This document shows positions 9,084-17,327 of a stretch of 64,000 nucleotides of DNA, piece by piece. The stretch is taken from contig NZ_MQWB01000001.1 in assembly GCF_002257665.1 (NCBI RefSeq), forward strand, positions 3,607,119 to 3,671,118. Direction: 5' to 3'. The notes below the pieces were generated by a model. The model searched no databases and had not been told where the DNA came from. It was given only the letters and a program-made list of their open reading frames with translations. Position numbers and translations under genes: made by a program. Source of the DNA: Rubricoccus marinus (GTDB lineage: Bacteria; Bacteroidota; Rhodothermia; Rhodothermales; Rubricoccaceae). The first letter of the stretch is position 1. Each line of letters starts with the position of its first letter.

Positions 9084-11717
9084 CTAACGGAAAATATCTC
9101 GTGCGGCCTCGCGGAGGGCCCGCGCGCCTTCGCGCTCGATCTCGCGGGCAGCGCGCTCGGCATCGCGCGCCAAACGGTCGGCCTCGCGCTCAAGCTGGCG
9201 GGCCGCATCGTCGATGGCGCGCCGGGCCTCGGGGTCGATATCTCGTAGCGCCTCCTCCACGGCGTCCGCGACCGCGTCGGCCTCTGGCGAGGAGCGTTCG
9301 GGGGCCCGGTCTGGCCGCGCCGGGCGACGGGGGCGTTCCTGGCGCCGCGCCTCTGGCGCCGGTTCCTCGTCACCGCCGAAGATGCCGTCGAACCAGTCTC
9401 GGATCCCGCCAGAGGAGGGCTCAGGCGTTTCGGGGAAGCGCGGCCGGGCGCTGAGCAAGCCGGAGCGGAGAGCGGTGCGCGAGAAATCCCCGACGACGCG
9501 GAGCGCGTTGTGGCCGCCCTGCTGCCAGTAGGCGCTTCGGAAGGTCACGCGCGGATCGTCGAAGCCGACCCAGGCGCCCATCGCGAGGTCTGGGTGGATG
9601 GCCATAAACCAGCCGTCCACGCCGTCCTGCGTGGTGCCGGTCTTGCCAGCCACGTCGGCCCGCACGCCGAACTCGGAGCGGAGCTGCCGACCGGTCCCGC
9701 GGTCCACGACGCCGCGAAGCATGTCCACGAGCGTGTGCGCGACTTCGGGCTTGAGGGCCTGCCGGGCCTCTGGCGCGAAGTCCTCGAGCACGTTGCCGTC
9801 GCGGTCCTCGATGCGCGTGATCGCCAGAGGCCGGTGGTAGAGGCCCGCGGCTGCGAACGTCGCGTAGGCCGAGGTCATCTCCAGAAGGGACACCTCCTCG
9901 GTTCCAAGCGCAATGGAGGGCACAGCCTCCAGCTTGCTGCGGTTGACGCCCGCCCGCCGCGCGAGGCGGGCCACGTCGCGGGCGCCAACGCGCTGGCCGA
10001 GTTGGGCCGAGATGCGGTTCCGGGACAGCGCGAGGCCGTCGCGCAGCGTCACGAGTTCGCCAGAGGCGGCGTCGGGGTCGGTCGGCTCCCAGAGCTCGTC
10101 GCGGTCGATCTGGATACGGACGGAGTCGTCGCGGAGCGTGTCGTCGGGGTCCCAGCCTTCTTCCAGCGCGCGGGCGTACACGAACGGCTTGAACGTGCTG
10201 CCGGGCTGCCGGCGGGCGCGCAGGACGTGGTCGAACGGCGCCTCGCGGTAGCCACGGCTACCCACCCACACGCGGATCGCGCCCGAGTGCGGGTCGATGG
10301 CCGAGAAGCCGACTTGCAGCTTCGTCTTAGCGTTTTTGAGGTTCGCCATAAACGTGGCGTCGCCCCGAAGTGAGGCGATGGCGGCCTCTGGCGTGGCGCC
10401 GCCCGCGGTCTCGCGCTCGAACTCGGCGCTCTCGCGGATAAACTGGTCCACGACGGCCGTTTTGCTTTCCCAGTAGTGCCCGAAGGCCGTGACGCCAGAG
10501 GCCGCGCGGTAGTAGGGCGACGTGGTGGAGCCGAGGCGGCTCGCGCTCGTGCGGCCCCACTCCACGTCGGCAACGGTCTGGAGCGCGTCGCCGAACTTGC
10601 GGACGGACTCCGTCGCGGCGCGCTGCAGGCGCCAGTCCAGCGTGGTGTAGACCCGGAGGCCGTCGCCGTAGAGGTTATATCCGTTCTTGTCGGCCCAGGC
10701 CTCCATCTCGCGGCGTACGTGTTCGGTGAAGTGCGGCGCGAGGCTGGCCTGGATCGTCTGGCGCTCGAAGCGCAACGCCAGAGGCTGCTGGCTTAGACGC
10801 TCGGCCTCTGGCGCCTCCAGGCGCCCATCGTCCACCATCAGGCGGAGCACGAGGTTGCGGCGGCGCAGCGCGCGCTCGGGGTTGCGGCGGGGGTTGTAGT
10901 AGCTCGTGCCTTTGAGCATGGCGACAAGCGTGGCGGACTCGACGAGCGTGAGGTCGTCCGCGCCCTTGGAGAAGTAGGTCCGCGCCGCGCGCTCAATCCC
11001 GATGGCGTTGTAGAGGAACGGGACCGAGTTGAGGTAGATCTCCAGGATCTGGTCCTTCTCGTACACCCGCTCGATCTTGATGGCGGTAATGGCCTCCTTG
11101 AGCTTCCGCTTGAGCGAGGCGTCGTTGCCGATCGCTTGCGGGAAGAGGTTCTTCGCAAGTTGCTGCGTGATCGAGGAGCCGCCCTCGCGGTCCCCACTCA
11201 GCGTCCGCACAACGGCGCCCGCGGTCCGCCGCAGGTCGATGCCGCCGTGGGAGTAGAACCGCCGGTCCTCGGTCGCCAAGAGCGCGTCGATCACGTGCGG
11301 CGAGATGTCCTCCAATTCCACCCACTCGCGTCCGCCTCTGGCGTACTCCGTGAGCTCGGTCCCGTCGGCTGAGATGGCGACGGACGGGTGGATCTCCAGC
11401 GCCTGTTCTAGAGTCGCCACGCGCGGCGTGAACGGGATCAGGAACAGCGCGTAGAGCAACACGAGGGTGAACACGGCGCCGCCGAGCGCCGCGCCCCAGC
11501 CGGCGAGAAGGGCTGCGAGGTTGAACAAGCGCGCCGAGCGCTGCGCCTCGGCATCGCGCACGCGCTCCCACCGCGTGCCGCTCCAGCGCCAGAAGCCGCC
11601 GCCGGCGCGCGCGGCGCCGCGGCCCAGGCCTCTGGCGGCGCCAGAAGCCGTGCGGCGCGCCCATCCCGCCATGCGGCGGGTTGGTGTGGGCGAGGGTTCA
11701 GTGGCAGTAGTGCTCAT
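9084..11717 (-). CDS. Penicillin-binding protein 1A, bifunctional transglycosylase/transpeptidase
   Basis: Class A PBP that polymerises and cross-links peptidoglycan. After one N-terminal membrane helix (LGGAVFTLVLLYALFLIPF) come GT51 motifs, ATEDRRFYSHGGID and GGSSITQQLAKNLFP. The transpeptidase motifs then follow in order: PGSTFKPF (SxxK), SRNRISAQL (SxN) and AGKTGTTQDG (KTG). I chose the ATG at 11717 because the open frame upstream is low-complexity and runs into the promoter region of the next gene. The C-terminus carries about 90 extra residues: a Pro/Arg linker, then a highly charged amphipathic helix (DAARQLEREADRLARDAERA). An upstream small membrane protein gene ends 52 bases before it. 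Confidence 0.93.
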   Translation of the reverse strand: MSTTATEPSPTPTRRMAGWARRTASGAARGLGRGAARAGGGFWRWSGTRWERVRDAEAQRSARLFNLAALLAGWGAALGGAVFTLVLLYALFLIPFTPRVATLEQALEIHPSVAISADGTELTEYARGGREWVELEDISPHVIDALLATEDRRFYSHGGIDLRRTAGAVVRTLSGDREGGSSITQQLAKNLFPQAIGNDASLKRKLKEAITAIKIERVYEKDQILEIYLNSVPFLYNAIGIERAARTYFSKGADDLTLVESATLVAMLKGTSYYNPRRNPERALRRRNLVLRLMVDDGRLEAPEAERLSQQPLALRFERQTIQASLAPHFTEHVRREMEAWADKNGYNLYGDGLRVYTTLDWRLQRAATESVRKFGDALQTVADVEWGRTSASRLGSTTSPYYRAASGVTAFGHYWESKTAVVDQFIRESAEFERETAGGATPEAAIASLRGDATFMANLKNAKTKLQVGFSAIDPHSGAIRVWVGSRGYREAPFDHVLRARRQPGSTFKPFVYARALEEGWDPDDTLRDDSVRIQIDRDELWEPTDPDAASGELVTLRDGLALSRNRISAQLGQRVGARDVARLARRAGVNRSKLEAVPSIALGTEEVSLLEMTSAYATFAAAGLYHRPLAITRIEDRDGNVLEDFAPEARQALKPEVAHTLVDMLRGVVDRGTGRQLRSEFGVRADVAGKTGTTQDGVDGWFMAIHPDLAMGAWVGFDDPRVTFRSAYWQQGGHNALRVVGDFSRTALRSGLLSARPRFPETPEPSSGGIRDWFDGIFGGDEEPAPEARRQERPRRPARPDRAPERSSPEADAVADAVEEALRDIDPEARRAIDDAARQLEREADRLARDAERAAREIEREGARALREAARDIFR

Positions 11718-11769
11718 ATCGGGTCCACCGCTGGCGCCAGAGGCGCGGACGGGGCGGCGCGACAGGGGA

Positions 11770-12042
11770 TCAGGAGAAGTAGGCGAGGACGGGATCCTCG
11801 GCCTCGGCGGCGGTCTTGCGCTTCTTCTCCTCCACACGGACGTACCGCGCGATGCGGGCGGTGTCGGAGCAGATCCGCCCAATCGCGGCCAGGCCGACGC
11901 TCATCGCGAGGGTCACCAACACGATCACGCCGACGGCGAACGGCCCGAAGCCATCGGCCACGGCCGCGACGATGCTGAGCGCGAACCCGCCGATCAACAC
12001 GACGAGCGAGAGGAGGCGGGAAAGGAGCGCGATCAAGGGCAT
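11770..12042 (-). CDS. Small two-helix membrane protein
   Basis: Encodes about 90 residues: two predicted membrane helices (LIALLSRLLSLVVLIGGFAL and the segment around FAVGVIVLVTLAMSVGLAAIG), then a charged tail, RVEEKKRKTAAEAEDPVLAYFS. The family is not recognised. The ATG at 12042 directly precedes the first helix; the longer open frame upstream to 12192 is arginine-rich and improbable. It precedes the PBP1A gene on the same strand, so a cell-envelope role is possible but only by association. Confidence 0.6.
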   Translation of the reverse strand: MPLIALLSRLLSLVVLIGGFALSIVAAVADGFGPFAVGVIVLVTLAMSVGLAAIGRICSDTARIARYVRVEEKKRKTAAEAEDPVLAYFS

Positions 12043-12176
12043 AATCCAGAGGGAGGAGCGAGATGCCGTACGCAGGCCACGCCGCGAGGATGCGAAACGG
12101 TTGAATCCTCGCCTTCGCGCCCCCGGCGCCAGAGGCCTCTGGCGGAGCCGCCGCGCCAGAGGCGCGTTCCACCGGC

Positions 12177-13025
12177 ATGAACACCTCTGCACCTGCCTCT
12201 GGCGTTGCGCGCGGCGTGGACGAGCTGGCGGCGCTGCTTCGCGGCAAGCGGCTGACCGTCCTCACCGGCGCCGGGATCTCCACCGATAGCGGGATCCCGG
12301 ATTACAGGTCCCCCCGCTCCACGCCGCGCACGCACAAGCCGATGCAGCACGACGTGTTCGTGAACAGCGCTGACGCGCGCCAGAGGTACTGGGCGCGGAG
12401 CGCGGTCGGCTACGGGCGCGTGGCGCAGGCGGCGCCCAACGCTGGCCACCGCGCCCTCGCAGCGCTGGAAGGCTCTGGCGCCGTTGCAGGCATCATCACG
12501 CAGAACGTGGACGGGCTCCACCACCAAGCCGGGAGCCAGAACGTGGTAGAGTTACACGGCGCGCTCCGGCGCGTGCGCTGCCTCTCGTGTGGGACGGTGA
12601 CCTCGCGCGACGATGTGCAGGCCGAGATCCTGCGGCTCAACCCCGGCCACCCGACGGCCTCCGGCGCGCTGCGCCCCGACGGCGACGCGGTCCTGGCGCC
12701 AGAGGATATCGCGGGCTTCGCAGTCCCGGACTGCTCGTTCTGTAACGGCATTTTGATGCCGGACGTGGTGTTTTTCGGCGGCAGCGTGCCCAAGCCGACG
12801 GTCGCGGCGGCGTGGGATCTCTACGCCAGAGGCGATGCGCTTCTCGTCGTCGGGTCCAGCCTCGCGGTGTACTCGGGCTTCCGGTTCGTCGTCCGGGCGG
12901 AGAAGGAGGGCAAGCCTGCGGCGTTGCTCACGCTCGGCGCCACCCGCGCGGACTCCCGCGTGACGCTCAAGGTGGAGGCGCCTCTCAGCCACGCGCTGCC
13001 CGATCTAGCGGCCCGGCTGGCTTGA
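12177..13025 (+). CDS. Sir2-family NAD-dependent protein deacylase (sirtuin)
   Basis: Removes acyl groups from protein lysines using NAD+, releasing nicotinamide and O-acyl-ADP-ribose. The Rossmann signature TVLTGAGISTDSGIPDYRS lies near residue 30, TQNVDGLHHQAG holds the catalytic His region, and VELHGALRRVRCLSCG and CSFCNGILMPDVVFFG provide the four zinc-ligand cysteines. VVGSSLAVYSGF is the NAD-binding strand near the C-terminus. At 282 residues it is a typical single-domain bacterial sirtuin. The zinc loop is long and includes motif-encoded TASGALRP and APEDI peptides. It is divergent from the small membrane gene and convergent with tRNA-Gln. Confidence 0.93.
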   Translation: MNTSAPASGVARGVDELAALLRGKRLTVLTGAGISTDSGIPDYRSPRSTPRTHKPMQHDVFVNSADARQRYWARSAVGYGRVAQAAPNAGHRALAALEGSGAVAGIITQNVDGLHHQAGSQNVVELHGALRRVRCLSCGTVTSRDDVQAEILRLNPGHPTASGALRPDGDAVLAPEDIAGFAVPDCSFCNGILMPDVVFFGGSVPKPTVAAAWDLYARGDALLVVGSSLAVYSGFRFVVRAEKEGKPAALLTLGATRADSRVTLKVEAPLSHALPDLAARLA

Positions 13026-13069
13026 GCCGGCGCCTGCCCCACATGCCGATCCGGGGCGCCCGCACCCAC

Positions 13070-13102
13070 AAAAAAACGCCACCCAGCCGAAGCGGGGTGG
13101 CG
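13070..13102 (-). terminator. Rho-independent terminator after tRNA-Gln
   Basis: On the minus strand an 8-bp perfect stem (CGCCACCC / GGGTGGCG) closes a 10-base loop and is followed by seven T residues, starting 8 bases beyond the tRNA 3' end. Confidence 0.88.
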
Positions 13103-13110
13103 TGTTGGGC

Positions 13111-13182
13111 TGCCCGACAAGGAATCGAACCTTGAACCTCCAGATCCAGAAACTGGCGCTCTGCCAATTGAGCTATCGGGCA
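13111..13182 (-). tRNA. tRNA-Gln, anticodon CUG
   Basis: The 72-nt minus-strand sequence folds as a cloverleaf: acceptor TGCCCGA/TCGGGCA, D stem GCTC/GAGC, anticodon loop TTCTGGA, and a T arm containing GGTTCGATTCC. The loop reads CTG after the invariant T33, giving tRNA-Gln for CAG codons. A U1-A72 terminal pair, as seen here, is usual for bacterial tRNA-Gln. The 3' CCA is not encoded. The anticodon stem has a T-T pair at its loop end. Confidence 0.93.
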
Positions 13183-13242
13183 AACGGTCCCGCGGACGGG
13201 ACGGCGCCAAGGTAGGGCGCGCGCCCGGCGCGATACAAGCCG

Positions 13243-14085
13243 CTAGCCGCGAGAGGCCGTCGTCTTTGCCCTCTCTTCGCCGCCGAAGGTGATCTCACTC
13301 CCCGCCTCGGGCGCTGCGAGTGCGGCGCGCTGCTCCGGCGCCGCGTCCACGGCCTCTGGCGCCACGCCGCGCCACGTCGCGATCTGCTCGATCGTCGCCT
13401 GTCGCACGCGCTCTCGTAGCGCGGGCACGTCGGCGGCAGTGAGGTCGGCGGTAGGGATGGGCGCGAACACGTGGACCTTCACGTCGGCCTTGCCAAATCG
13501 CCAGCCGTGCTTGGGGAGCGCCTCGGCGGTTCCGTCGATCGCCAGAGGCAGAATGGGCAGGCCCAGGTCCACGGCCAGGCGGAAGGCGCCGTCCTGGTAG
13601 CGAAGCACGCGGCCATCGCGCGAGCGTGTGCCCTCGGGCATAAACATGACGGAGACGCGGTGGCGCAGCGCGTACTTGGCGCGAAGGATGACGTTCGCGC
13701 GGCTGTCCGGGTCTTTACGGTCTACCGGGATGTCCCGAGACATCTTGACGAGCCACCCCACGACCGGGAGATCGAATAGCGACTTTTTCGCCACCCACTT
13801 CATCTCCCACGGCAGGCGCGAGATCGCCGGAATGTCCGCCATCGACTGGTGATTGGCGACAACGACGTACGGGTTGCGGGGATCGCGAGGGAGGTCACCC
13901 GTAATAGCGACGCGCCACCGGGGGTTCACGCGCGTGATCCAGCCGCCCATCGTGCGGAACGTGCGGCCGGTCGCGTACAGCCCCTTCCCGCGGTCGAACA
14001 GCCGCACGAGGGCGACCGTGGGCACCATCAGAAGGATCAACAGGATGATGCCGACCCAGGCGAGGGCGGACTGAAGCGAGCGCAT
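13243..14085 (-). CDS. plsC: 1-acyl-sn-glycerol-3-phosphate acyltransferase (PlsC family)
   Basis: Membrane-bound acyltransferase converting lysophosphatidic acid to phosphatidic acid in phospholipid synthesis. One N-terminal membrane helix (VGIILLILLMVPTVALVRLF) precedes the catalytic NHQSMAD (HX4D) motif near residue 98. The substrate-binding PEGTRSRDG and a downstream LPILPLAIDGTAEALP block follow in family order. At 280 residues it is slightly long because of a C-terminal low-complexity tail (PEQRAALAAPEAGSE). The ATG at 14085 fits the N-terminal helix. It stands alone, downstream of a divergent promoter region shared with the riboflavin-cluster genes. Confidence 0.92.
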   Translation of the reverse strand: MRSLQSALAWVGIILLILLMVPTVALVRLFDRGKGLYATGRTFRTMGGWITRVNPRWRVAITGDLPRDPRNPYVVVANHQSMADIPAISRLPWEMKWVAKKSLFDLPVVGWLVKMSRDIPVDRKDPDSRANVILRAKYALRHRVSVMFMPEGTRSRDGRVLRYQDGAFRLAVDLGLPILPLAIDGTAEALPKHGWRFGKADVKVHVFAPIPTADLTAADVPALRERVRQATIEQIATWRGVAPEAVDAAPEQRAALAAPEAGSEITFGGEERAKTTASRG

Positions 14086-14156
14086 AGCGAACGAGGAAAG
14101 CGCGGAGACGGGGGCTGTGCAGGAACGCCAGAGGCCGCGTGAGGATACAGGAGCCC

Positions 14157-14795
14157 ATGGACGTGCTCAAGGTTTTCACCGACGAACCCCTCGCGCTCGA
14201 CGCGGCTGCGGACGAGCCCGTTCCGCGAGGCGCCCCTCGCGAGATGGCCTCGCTGGAAAGTCTCTTGCGTCGCCCGACCTACGCCCGCGCCTACCTCGCT
14301 GGCACCCACCTCGGAGACGAAACGCGTACCGGCCTGACGGCTCTGGCCGACCCGAGCCTCTGGCGAGAGCCGCTTTCTGATCTGTGGGCGGGTTTCGAGT
14401 GGAGCACGCACCCCGAAGGGCTCGGCCCCGGCCGGTCACTTCTGGCGCCCGCCCCGGGCGTCGCGCTCGCCGCCGCGCCAGAGGCCGTGGACCCAGCGCT
14501 GCTGGCGCGCGTCGGTCAGGCCGAGGACCGCGCCGGGTGGTCGGCGCTCCGCGCGATCCTGGACCAGCAACCGAGTGCGCTCGTGTTTACTCCAGAGCCC
14601 GCGCACGACGGGTGGGACTGGGTGGTGTACACCGGCCAGCCGTTACGCCAGAGGCTTCTCGCGGCGCTACAGGCTCACGAGGCCCCAGGCGCGAGGCGGC
14701 TCGTGATGCCGTACCAGAAGGCACGTGGCGAGCACAAGTTCTACTTGGAGCGCTGGGCGCTGGACGACCTCCCGGAGTGGGCCATGGAGGTATGA
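14157..14795 (+). CDS. Hypothetical protein preceding ribD
   Basis: Soluble protein of 212 residues, family not recognised. The ATG at 14157 is preferred over an upstream in-frame GTG at 14139 because a purine-rich CAGGAG lies 5 bases before it. The C-terminal half, DGWDWVVYTGQPLRQRLLAALQAHEAPG and ARRLVMPYQKARGEHKFYLE (split here for length), looks like a compact alpha/beta domain. Its stop overlaps the ribD start (ATGA), so it is probably translated in coupling with ribD. Whether it acts in riboflavin synthesis is unknown. Confidence 0.72.
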   Translation: MDVLKVFTDEPLALDAAADEPVPRGAPREMASLESLLRRPTYARAYLAGTHLGDETRTGLTALADPSLWREPLSDLWAGFEWSTHPEGLGPGRSLLAPAPGVALAAAPEAVDPALLARVGQAEDRAGWSALRAILDQQPSALVFTPEPAHDGWDWVVYTGQPLRQRLLAALQAHEAPGARRLVMPYQKARGEHKFYLERWALDDLPEWAMEV

Positions 14796-15958
14796 CGCCC
14801 GAGCAGCAGGCCCGACACATGGACCGCGCGCTCACGCTCGCCGCCAGAGGCGCAGGGGCGGTAAGCCCCAACCCGATGGTGGGCGCGGTGATCGTCGCTG
14901 CAGACGGCGAGACGGTTCTGGGCGAGGGCTGGCACCGCGCGTACGGTGGCCCCCACGCCGAGGTCTGGGCCGTGCGCGACGCCGACGAGCGGGCCTCTGT
15001 AAGCGGAAGCATGGCCTCTGGCGCGGACCTCACCGATGCCACCATCGTGGTCACGCTGGAGCCGTGCAGTCACTTCGGAAAAACGCCGCCGTGCGCGGAT
15101 TTGATTGTCGCCAGAGGCTTCCGGCGCGTGATCGTGGCGCACGAGGACCCGTTCCCCGAGGTCGCGGGCCGCGGCATCGCCCGCATCCGAGAAGCGGGCG
15201 CGGACGTGACGGTGGGCGTGCGCGAGACCGAGGCGCGGCGTCTCAACGAGGCGTTCCTCACGCACGTCCGAACCGGCCGCCCGCTCGTGACGCTGAAATG
15301 GGCCCTCACGCTGGACGGGCAGGTCGCGACGGCCTCTGGCGACTCTCGCTGGATCACCTCACCCCAGGCCCGCGCGCTCGTGCACCGCTGGCGCGCCGAG
15401 GCCGATGCTGTCCTCGTCGGCGCCGGGACGGCCCGCACGGACGACCCGAGCCTGACCGTCCGCGACTGGCCGCTGGCGGAGGGCCAGACGCAACCCCTCC
15501 GCATTGTGCTCGACCGCACGGGGTCCCTTGCCTCGGATCTAAAGCTGTTTACCGACGCCCACGCCTCTCGCACCGTCGCCGTCACGGCTCCTGCCGCCAC
15601 ACCAGCCTACGCCGACGCCCTCCGCGCCAGAGGCGGAACGGTTCTCACGGCGCCAGAGGCAGACGGGCACTTGGACCTCGGGGCGGTTCTGGACATGCTG
15701 GGCTCTGGCGAGGGCCTCGCGCGGCGGGTGCAGTCCGTCCTCGTTGAACCCGGTCCCGGCCTCGCAGCGGCCTTTCTCCGCCAGAGACTGACGGACCGCC
15801 TGTTCGCTTTTGTGGCGCCCAAACTGGCAGGTGTCGGCATCGGCATCGCGGGCGCGCTCGACGTGGAGCGCATGGCCGACGCGCTGACCTTTTTCGAGAG
15901 CGCATGGGAAACCGTCGGTCTGGACGTTCTGCTACGCGGCTACTTCCACGCTCCATGA
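14792..15958 (+). CDS. ribD: Bifunctional riboflavin biosynthesis deaminase/reductase RibD
   Basis: Catalyses deamination of the pyrimidine intermediate and then reduction of its ribosyl side chain, steps two and three of riboflavin synthesis. The N-terminal deaminase domain has SPNPMVGAVIV, the zinc ligands of GGPHAEVWAV and EPCSHFGKTPPC. The C-terminal reductase domain shows TLKWALTLDGQVA, DSRWITSP and DAVLVGAGTARTDDPSLTVR. The 388 residues match the usual fused enzyme. The start overlaps the preceding gene by 4 bases, and the stop overlaps the next gene's ATG, so three genes are coupled. Several motif-derived ARG and ASG peptides sit at domain surfaces. Confidence 0.95.
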   Translation: MTPEQQARHMDRALTLAARGAGAVSPNPMVGAVIVAADGETVLGEGWHRAYGGPHAEVWAVRDADERASVSGSMASGADLTDATIVVTLEPCSHFGKTPPCADLIVARGFRRVIVAHEDPFPEVAGRGIARIREAGADVTVGVRETEARRLNEAFLTHVRTGRPLVTLKWALTLDGQVATASGDSRWITSPQARALVHRWRAEADAVLVGAGTARTDDPSLTVRDWPLAEGQTQPLRIVLDRTGSLASDLKLFTDAHASRTVAVTAPAATPAYADALRARGGTVLTAPEADGHLDLGAVLDMLGSGEGLARRVQSVLVEPGPGLAAAFLRQRLTDRLFAFVAPKLAGVGIGIAGALDVERMADALTFFESAWETVGLDVLLRGYFHAP

Positions 15959-16524
15959 TGCGAACCGCCCTGCTGCTCTTTCTTCTCGCTGGCTGCGCGA
16001 CCGAGCCGGTCCCCTCCCCTCAGCCTCTGGCGCCAGAGGCCCCGCAACCGATCGCGGCGGACGTCCCGGACGATACAGAGTGGACATCAGAGCCAATCGT
16101 CTTGCCAGGCGAGGCCTCCGACGTGGTGGTCACCGAAATGAGGGTGGCGGCGCACCTGGACGCGGCGCCCGGCTATGACCGCGTCGTCTTTGAGTTCGAG
16201 GGCGGTCAGCCTGGGGTCGATGTGCGAACGGTCGACGCCGCTACCGCCTGCGGCTCGGGAGAGCCTCTGGCGGTTCCGGGCGCGTCCATCCTCTACGTGT
16301 CTCTGATCGGCGCCAGAGGCTTCACCGAAGACGGAACAGAAACCATCCGTCACTCGCCGGGCTCGCCACGCCTGCCCGCCCTCATAGGGACGGTCCCCGC
16401 CTGTGATTTTGAAGGGCGTCTTGAATGGGCGCTCGGCCTCGCATCGCCAGAGGCCTACCGCATCACGCGGCTCCACAACCCGGAGCGGCTGGCCGTGGAC
16501 ATCCGGCACCCGCTCCCCGACTGA
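15955..16524 (+). CDS. Lipoprotein with an AMIN-like domain
   Basis: The 189-residue product starts MMRTALLLFLLAGCATEP, a clear lipobox (LAGC). The rest, including YDRVVFEFEGGQPGVDVRTV and the ending YRITRLHNPERLAVDIRHP, resembles the AMIN-like beta domain found in periplasmic proteins. A proline-rich linker, PQPLAPEAPQP, is encoded exactly by an 18-bp palindrome at 16023. The ATG overlaps the ribD stop (ATGA), placing it inside the riboflavin cluster, although nothing in it suggests a riboflavin role. Confidence 0.8.
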   Translation: MMRTALLLFLLAGCATEPVPSPQPLAPEAPQPIAADVPDDTEWTSEPIVLPGEASDVVVTEMRVAAHLDAAPGYDRVVFEFEGGQPGVDVRTVDAATACGSGEPLAVPGASILYVSLIGARGFTEDGTETIRHSPGSPRLPALIGTVPACDFEGRLEWALGLASPEAYRITRLHNPERLAVDIRHPLPD

Positions 16525-16556
16525 CCCTTTAGCGCGGCCCATCGCGCCCACACCCC

Positions 16557-17168
16557 ATGTTTACAGGCATCGTTGAAGAGATCGGCCGCATCGCGCGCGT
16601 TGACGAGTTGGATGGAGGTCGCCGCGTTCGCGTCGAGTGCTCTTTTTCGGACGCCTTGCGCGTGGACGAGAGCGTCGCGGTGGATGGCGCGTGCCTGACC
16701 GTTGTGGTGCAGGACGCCAGCGGCTTCGAGGCCGTCGCGGTCGAGGAGACGCTGCGCAAGACTACGCTCGGCGACCGGGCCTCTGGCGACGGCGTCAACC
16801 TGGAGCGCGCGCTCGTGCTGGGTTCACGCTTGGATGGCCACTTGGTGCAAGGGCACGTGGACGCCAGAGGCGAGATCGCAGAGATCGTGACGCTGGCAGA
16901 CTCCCACGAAGTGGTGGTGCGGTACCCCGGGGCCTTCGCGCCATACCTCATCCCGAAGGGGAGCGTGACCGTAGACGGGATCTCGCTGACGGTCGCCGCG
17001 CTGGACGAGCCGGCGGGAACGTTCCGGCTCGCGATCATCCCGCACACGTGGGAAAAGACCACGGCGGGCCGCTGGCGCGTGGGACAGGCCGTCAACCTGG
17101 AGTTCGACCTCGTCGGCAAATATGTCGTGCGAGGCCAGGGGCACAGCGCCATTTCGGCGCCCATCTGA
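16557..17168 (+). CDS. ribE: Riboflavin synthase, alpha chain
   Basis: Forms riboflavin by dismutation of two 6,7-dimethyl-8-ribityllumazine molecules. The protein starts with the hallmark MFTGIVEEIGRI, has the repeated lumazine-binding halves (VDESVAVDGACLTVV and PKGSVTVDGISLTV), and the inter-domain LDGHLVQGHVDARGEI. At 203 residues it has the usual length. It lies 32 bases downstream of the lipoprotein gene and probably ends the cluster begun by the hypothetical protein and ribD. No FMN riboswitch was recognised upstream of the cluster. Confidence 0.95.
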   Translation: MFTGIVEEIGRIARVDELDGGRRVRVECSFSDALRVDESVAVDGACLTVVVQDASGFEAVAVEETLRKTTLGDRASGDGVNLERALVLGSRLDGHLVQGHVDARGEIAEIVTLADSHEVVVRYPGAFAPYLIPKGSVTVDGISLTVAALDEPAGTFRLAIIPHTWEKTTAGRWRVGQAVNLEFDLVGKYVVRGQGHSAISAPI

Positions 17169-17301
17169 CATTCCGTCGCGTTCACGGACCGTTGATAAAC
17201 CACGGGAGGTGTGGATAACCCTCGGTTAGGTGTGTCTTCCCCCAAACGGGGCTAAGGGGAAAACCTGAGAACCGGCCCCATTCACGCTGCAAGAGTGGCA
17301 A

Positions 17302-17317
17302 TGGCACCTTGCATGCA
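17302..17317 (+). promoter_or_regulatory. Sigma-54-like promoter element inside a dyad
   Basis: TGGCACCTTGCATGCA has GG and GC separated by ten bases, as required for -24/-12 elements, and matches all but one of the informative consensus positions. It overlaps the perfect palindrome CCTTGCATGCAAGG (17307-17320), which could instead be an operator. Predicted transcription would start near 17328, toward miaB. Confidence 0.35.
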
Positions 17318-17327
17318 AGGGTGGCCA

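Noticed and set aside
14086-14156. FMN riboswitch before the riboflavin cluster
   Set aside because: The gap is only about 70 bases and lacks the conserved FMN-aptamer blocks.
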